DNA of 64,000 nucleotides from Chitinophagales bacterium (GTDB lineage Bacteria; Bacteroidota; Bacteroidia; Chitinophagales; Chitinophagaceae). Made by a program: the position numbers and the translations under genes. The stretch is taken from the NCBI GenBank assembly GCA_030832085.1, contig JAURJU010000064.1, forward strand, positions 124,001 to 188,000, written 5' to 3'. Position 1 is the stretch's first letter. Every line of letters starts with the position of its first letter. Below the pieces are notes generated by a model, which saw nothing but the letters and a program-made list of their open reading frames with translations, had not been told where the DNA came from and ran no database searches. Below are positions 61,877 through 64,000 of the stretch, piece after piece.

Positions 61877-64000
61877 TCAGCGCTCTTTCAATGCAAAAGC
61901 CACATAGGCATCGCTGGATTTACCGCCCCATTTGGACCCGCCGCAGGCAATGACAACAAATTGTTTTCCTTTCACCTCGTAGACTGCGGGAGTGGCTACA
62001 CCCGGAGCAGGGAGCTCAACTTCCAACAAGATTTTTCCGGTCCTTTTGTTGATGGCCCTGAACTTTCCATCGGAGGAGGCACCAATAAACAGGAGGCCGC
62101 CGGCCGTCACAACAGGACCGCCATAGTTCTCGCGTCCTGTGGCAGGAATACCCTTGGCCTTCAATGCTTCAAATTCACCGAAGGGTATTTTCCATGCTTG
62201 TTCGCCCGTGTTCATGTTGATGGCCGTCAGCGATCCCCAAGGGGGCTTGATGGCAGGATAGCCATCCGCCGTTAAAAACTTGTTGTATCCGGTGAACCCG
62301 TAGCGTTGTTTGGGCGCCTCGCCATCTTTTGCCGCTGGTCCCGTAAATGGTTTTTTCTGTTCATCCTTGAGGTCCAGGATAAAAGCAGCGAGGGCATTTT
62401 TTTCTTCCTTCGTCAAGTTGTTGTTCCCGGGCATCATTCTCCTTCCGGTGGTAATCAGTTGGATAAATTGCTGTGATGTATATTTTTTCTCTGCCCCAAC
62501 AATGGAAGGATAATTTCCGCCACCAAGCCTTTCAGGGCCATGACAGCTCATGCAGTGCTGGGAATAAAGCGTTGCACCCGCTTCCAGGTTGGTTCTTGAC
62601 TTTTTCTTTTCAGGCTTGTTTTCCACCATGTTCAAGACCCAGCTCATTTCATTGGTGTTCACATAGAGCATTTTTGTTTCAGGGTCAAATGCCGGACCAC
62701 CCCACTCTGCACCGCCATCATAACCGGGTAAAATGATGGTGCCTTCTTTTGAAGGAGGGTTGAACATTTTCCCTGAACGATAGGTTTTGAACCTTTTTTC
62801 GATATCGCGGTAGTTCGAATCACTTACGATATTGTTCAGGTCAGAATGGTTGAACGACTGACGCACCAAGGGTTTGGGCAAACGCGGCATGGGCTGTGTG
62901 GGCCAGAGTACTTCGTTCTTCAGCGGACTCTGGTGATCGACAGGCACTTCATCAATCGGAAAAAGCGGCTTGCCTGTTTCACGGTCAAAGGTGAAAACAA
63001 AACCGGTTTTGCTTGTCTGCGCAACGGCATCCACAGGTTTTCCATCGTGCATCACCGTGATCAATGCTGGTGCTGCAGGAAGGTCCATGTCCCAGACATC
63101 GTGGTGGACCGTCTGGAAATGCCAAATCAGCTTACCGGTCTCGGCATTGATGGCCAGCAGGCAATTGCCATACAATCCCTTCCCCAATCTTCCACCTCCG
63201 TAAAAATCATTGGAAGGATTTCCAGTGGGGGCAAACAGGATTCCCCTTTTCTCGTCCAGGCTGAAGCCCGCCCAGCTGTTGGTGGACCCCATGTATGTAT
63301 AGGCAGTGCTGTCTTCCCAGGTTTCATGACCGGCTTCGCCGGGGTAGGGAATGGTATGGAAAATCCATTTTTGCTGGCCTGTTTTCACATCAAACGCACG
63401 GATATGGCCGGGGGTTTCATCACCCACCAAACCACTCAGGAAAAACAGGTTTTTGTAGACCATCACCGGAGACGTAGGTGCAACAAAGAGCTTGGAGGAA
63501 TCCCTGCCCAGTCCATTGGCAAGGTTGATGCCCCCGTCGGTTCCAAAACTGGTGATCAGCTTTCCGGTTGTTGCATTGACTTCCATCGCAATCGGCCCGA
63601 CGGTATAAATGATTCTTTTGTCTTCGCCTTCAGACCAATAGCTTACACCACGGTTCATGTTGACGCTGCTGCGGTGCCATGTCTTGTTGGCCACTGAATC
63701 AGCGGGATTGAATGTCCAGATTTCTTTTCCGGTTCGCGCATTGATGGCAAAGAGTTTTAATTTGGGTGATACGCCAAACAAGACGGAATCAATGATGATC
63801 GGATTGCATTCCATGGCCCCAAAACGGGTACTGTCCTTGTTTTCGGAATAATAGATCCATGCAATTTCAAGGTCCTGTATGTTGGAGGTATCAATTTTTT
63901 TGATTGAAGAATACTTGATGTTCTCCTTGCTGCCTCCTGTTACACCCCAGCCCGTGTAGGATTTGTGCAGGTCAGAAGAGTTACAACCTGCAAGCAACAA
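61877..64000 (-). CDS. Quinoprotein dehydrogenase-like lipoprotein with cytochrome c domain (cut by window end)
   Basis: At least 707 residues; the 5' end lies outside the window. The first residues are the end of a lipoprotein signal (LLAGCN, lipobox). An eight-bladed PQQ propeller follows (IAWIYYSENKD, FAINARTGKEIWTFNP, CLLAINAETGKLIWHFQTVHHDVWDMDLPA with the family's DVWDMD). A cytochrome c domain with CMSCH is inserted before the last blades (LYSQHCMSCHGPERLGG, RRMMPG for the Met ligand), and the propeller closes with GAMNTGE-type blades and YVAFALKER. It probably oxidises a sugar or alcohol and passes electrons to its own haem. PQQ binding is by homology only. It needs exogenous or self-made PQQ. 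Confidence 0.88.
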   Translation of the reverse strand: MLLAGCNSSDLHKSYTGWGVTGGSKENIKYSSIKKIDTSNIQDLEIAWIYYSENKDSTRFGAMECNPIIIDSVLFGVSPKLKLFAINARTGKEIWTFNPADSVANKTWHRSSVNMNRGVSYWSEGEDKRIIYTVGPIAMEVNATTGKLITSFGTDGGINLANGLGRDSSKLFVAPTSPVMVYKNLFFLSGLVGDETPGHIRAFDVKTGQQKWIFHTIPYPGEAGHETWEDSTAYTYMGSTNSWAGFSLDEKRGILFAPTGNPSNDFYGGGRLGKGLYGNCLLAINAETGKLIWHFQTVHHDVWDMDLPAAPALITVMHDGKPVDAVAQTSKTGFVFTFDRETGKPLFPIDEVPVDHQSPLKNEVLWPTQPMPRLPKPLVRQSFNHSDLNNIVSDSNYRDIEKRFKTYRSGKMFNPPSKEGTIILPGYDGGAEWGGPAFDPETKMLYVNTNEMSWVLNMVENKPEKKKSRTNLEAGATLYSQHCMSCHGPERLGGGNYPSIVGAEKKYTSQQFIQLITTGRRMMPGNNNLTKEEKNALAAFILDLKDEQKKPFTGPAAKDGEAPKQRYGFTGYNKFLTADGYPAIKPPWGSLTAINMNTGEQAWKIPFGEFEALKAKGIPATGRENYGGPVVTAGGLLFIGASSDGKFRAINKRTGKILLEVELPAPGVATPAVYEVKGKQFVVIACGGSKWGGKSSDAYVAFALKER

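Noticed and set aside
62846-63697. 283-codon open frame antisense to the quinoprotein gene
   Set aside because: No recognisable domain; the minus-strand PQQ propeller and haem motif are clear.
1-64000. tRNA, rRNA, CRISPR arrays, insertion sequences, prophage genes
   Set aside because: Looked for T-arm-like sequences, regularly spaced repeats, transposase and integrase motifs by eye; none was convincing.

Overview
The window looks like a chromosomal segment of an aerobic Bacteroidota bacterium, most likely of the Chitinophagaceae type (family-level placement is inference). Support: a SusC/SusD pair, three sulfatases, promoters of the TTG-N20-TAnnTTTG kind, Rho with a long charged N-terminal insertion, and no Shine-Dalgarno consistency. 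I saw no rRNA, tRNA, CRISPR array, insertion sequence or phage gene.

Layout. 1-10.4 kb is housekeeping: rho (cut by the window edge), asnS, a tandem UspA protein, a DUF3089 lipoprotein, a 2OG-Fe(II) oxygenase, chrA, nadD, feoA, ybeY and mnmG. A 466-base gap before mnmG carries two parS-like palindromes. 10.4-22 kb is a sulfur-compound island: a Crp/Fnr regulator, a split YeeE/YedE transporter pair, a TsdA-like dihaem thiosulfate dehydrogenase, two persulfide-dioxygenase/rhodanese fusions, a TauE exporter and a secreted DsrE-like protein. Inside it sit a membrane protein, a photolyase-like protein, SOUL, pirin and DUF2200 genes. 22-29.5 kb is a polysaccharide locus: sulfatase, SusD, SusC, LacI regulator. 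29.5-33 kb holds an aminotransferase, manC and kdsD. 33-39.3 kb holds recQ, DUF1684, and a sugar-acid dehydratase with a GntP permease. 39.4-57 kb is carbohydrate catabolism: two more sulfatases, two Tat-exported Gfo/Idh/MocA oxidoreductases, an SSS transporter, DUF1080, sialate O-acetylesterase, GH20, GH10 xylanase and others. 57.4-64 kb holds sbcC, sbcD and a quinoprotein/cytochrome c lipoprotein cut by the window edge.

The strongest new observation is regulatory. Four promoters in the sulfur island each carry a GTGA-N6-TCAC-type inverted repeat whose centre lies exactly 36.5 bases from the last base of a TAnnTTTG-like -7 element. That is class II activator geometry, and the island begins with a Crp/Fnr protein whose recognition helix (REVVSR) suits such a site and which has two cysteines in its sensor domain. 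I infer one regulon for thiosulfate and persulfide handling. A second pattern is a LacI-type operator core, CAAWCGWTTG, found five times, three of them just downstream of -7 elements of carbohydrate genes.
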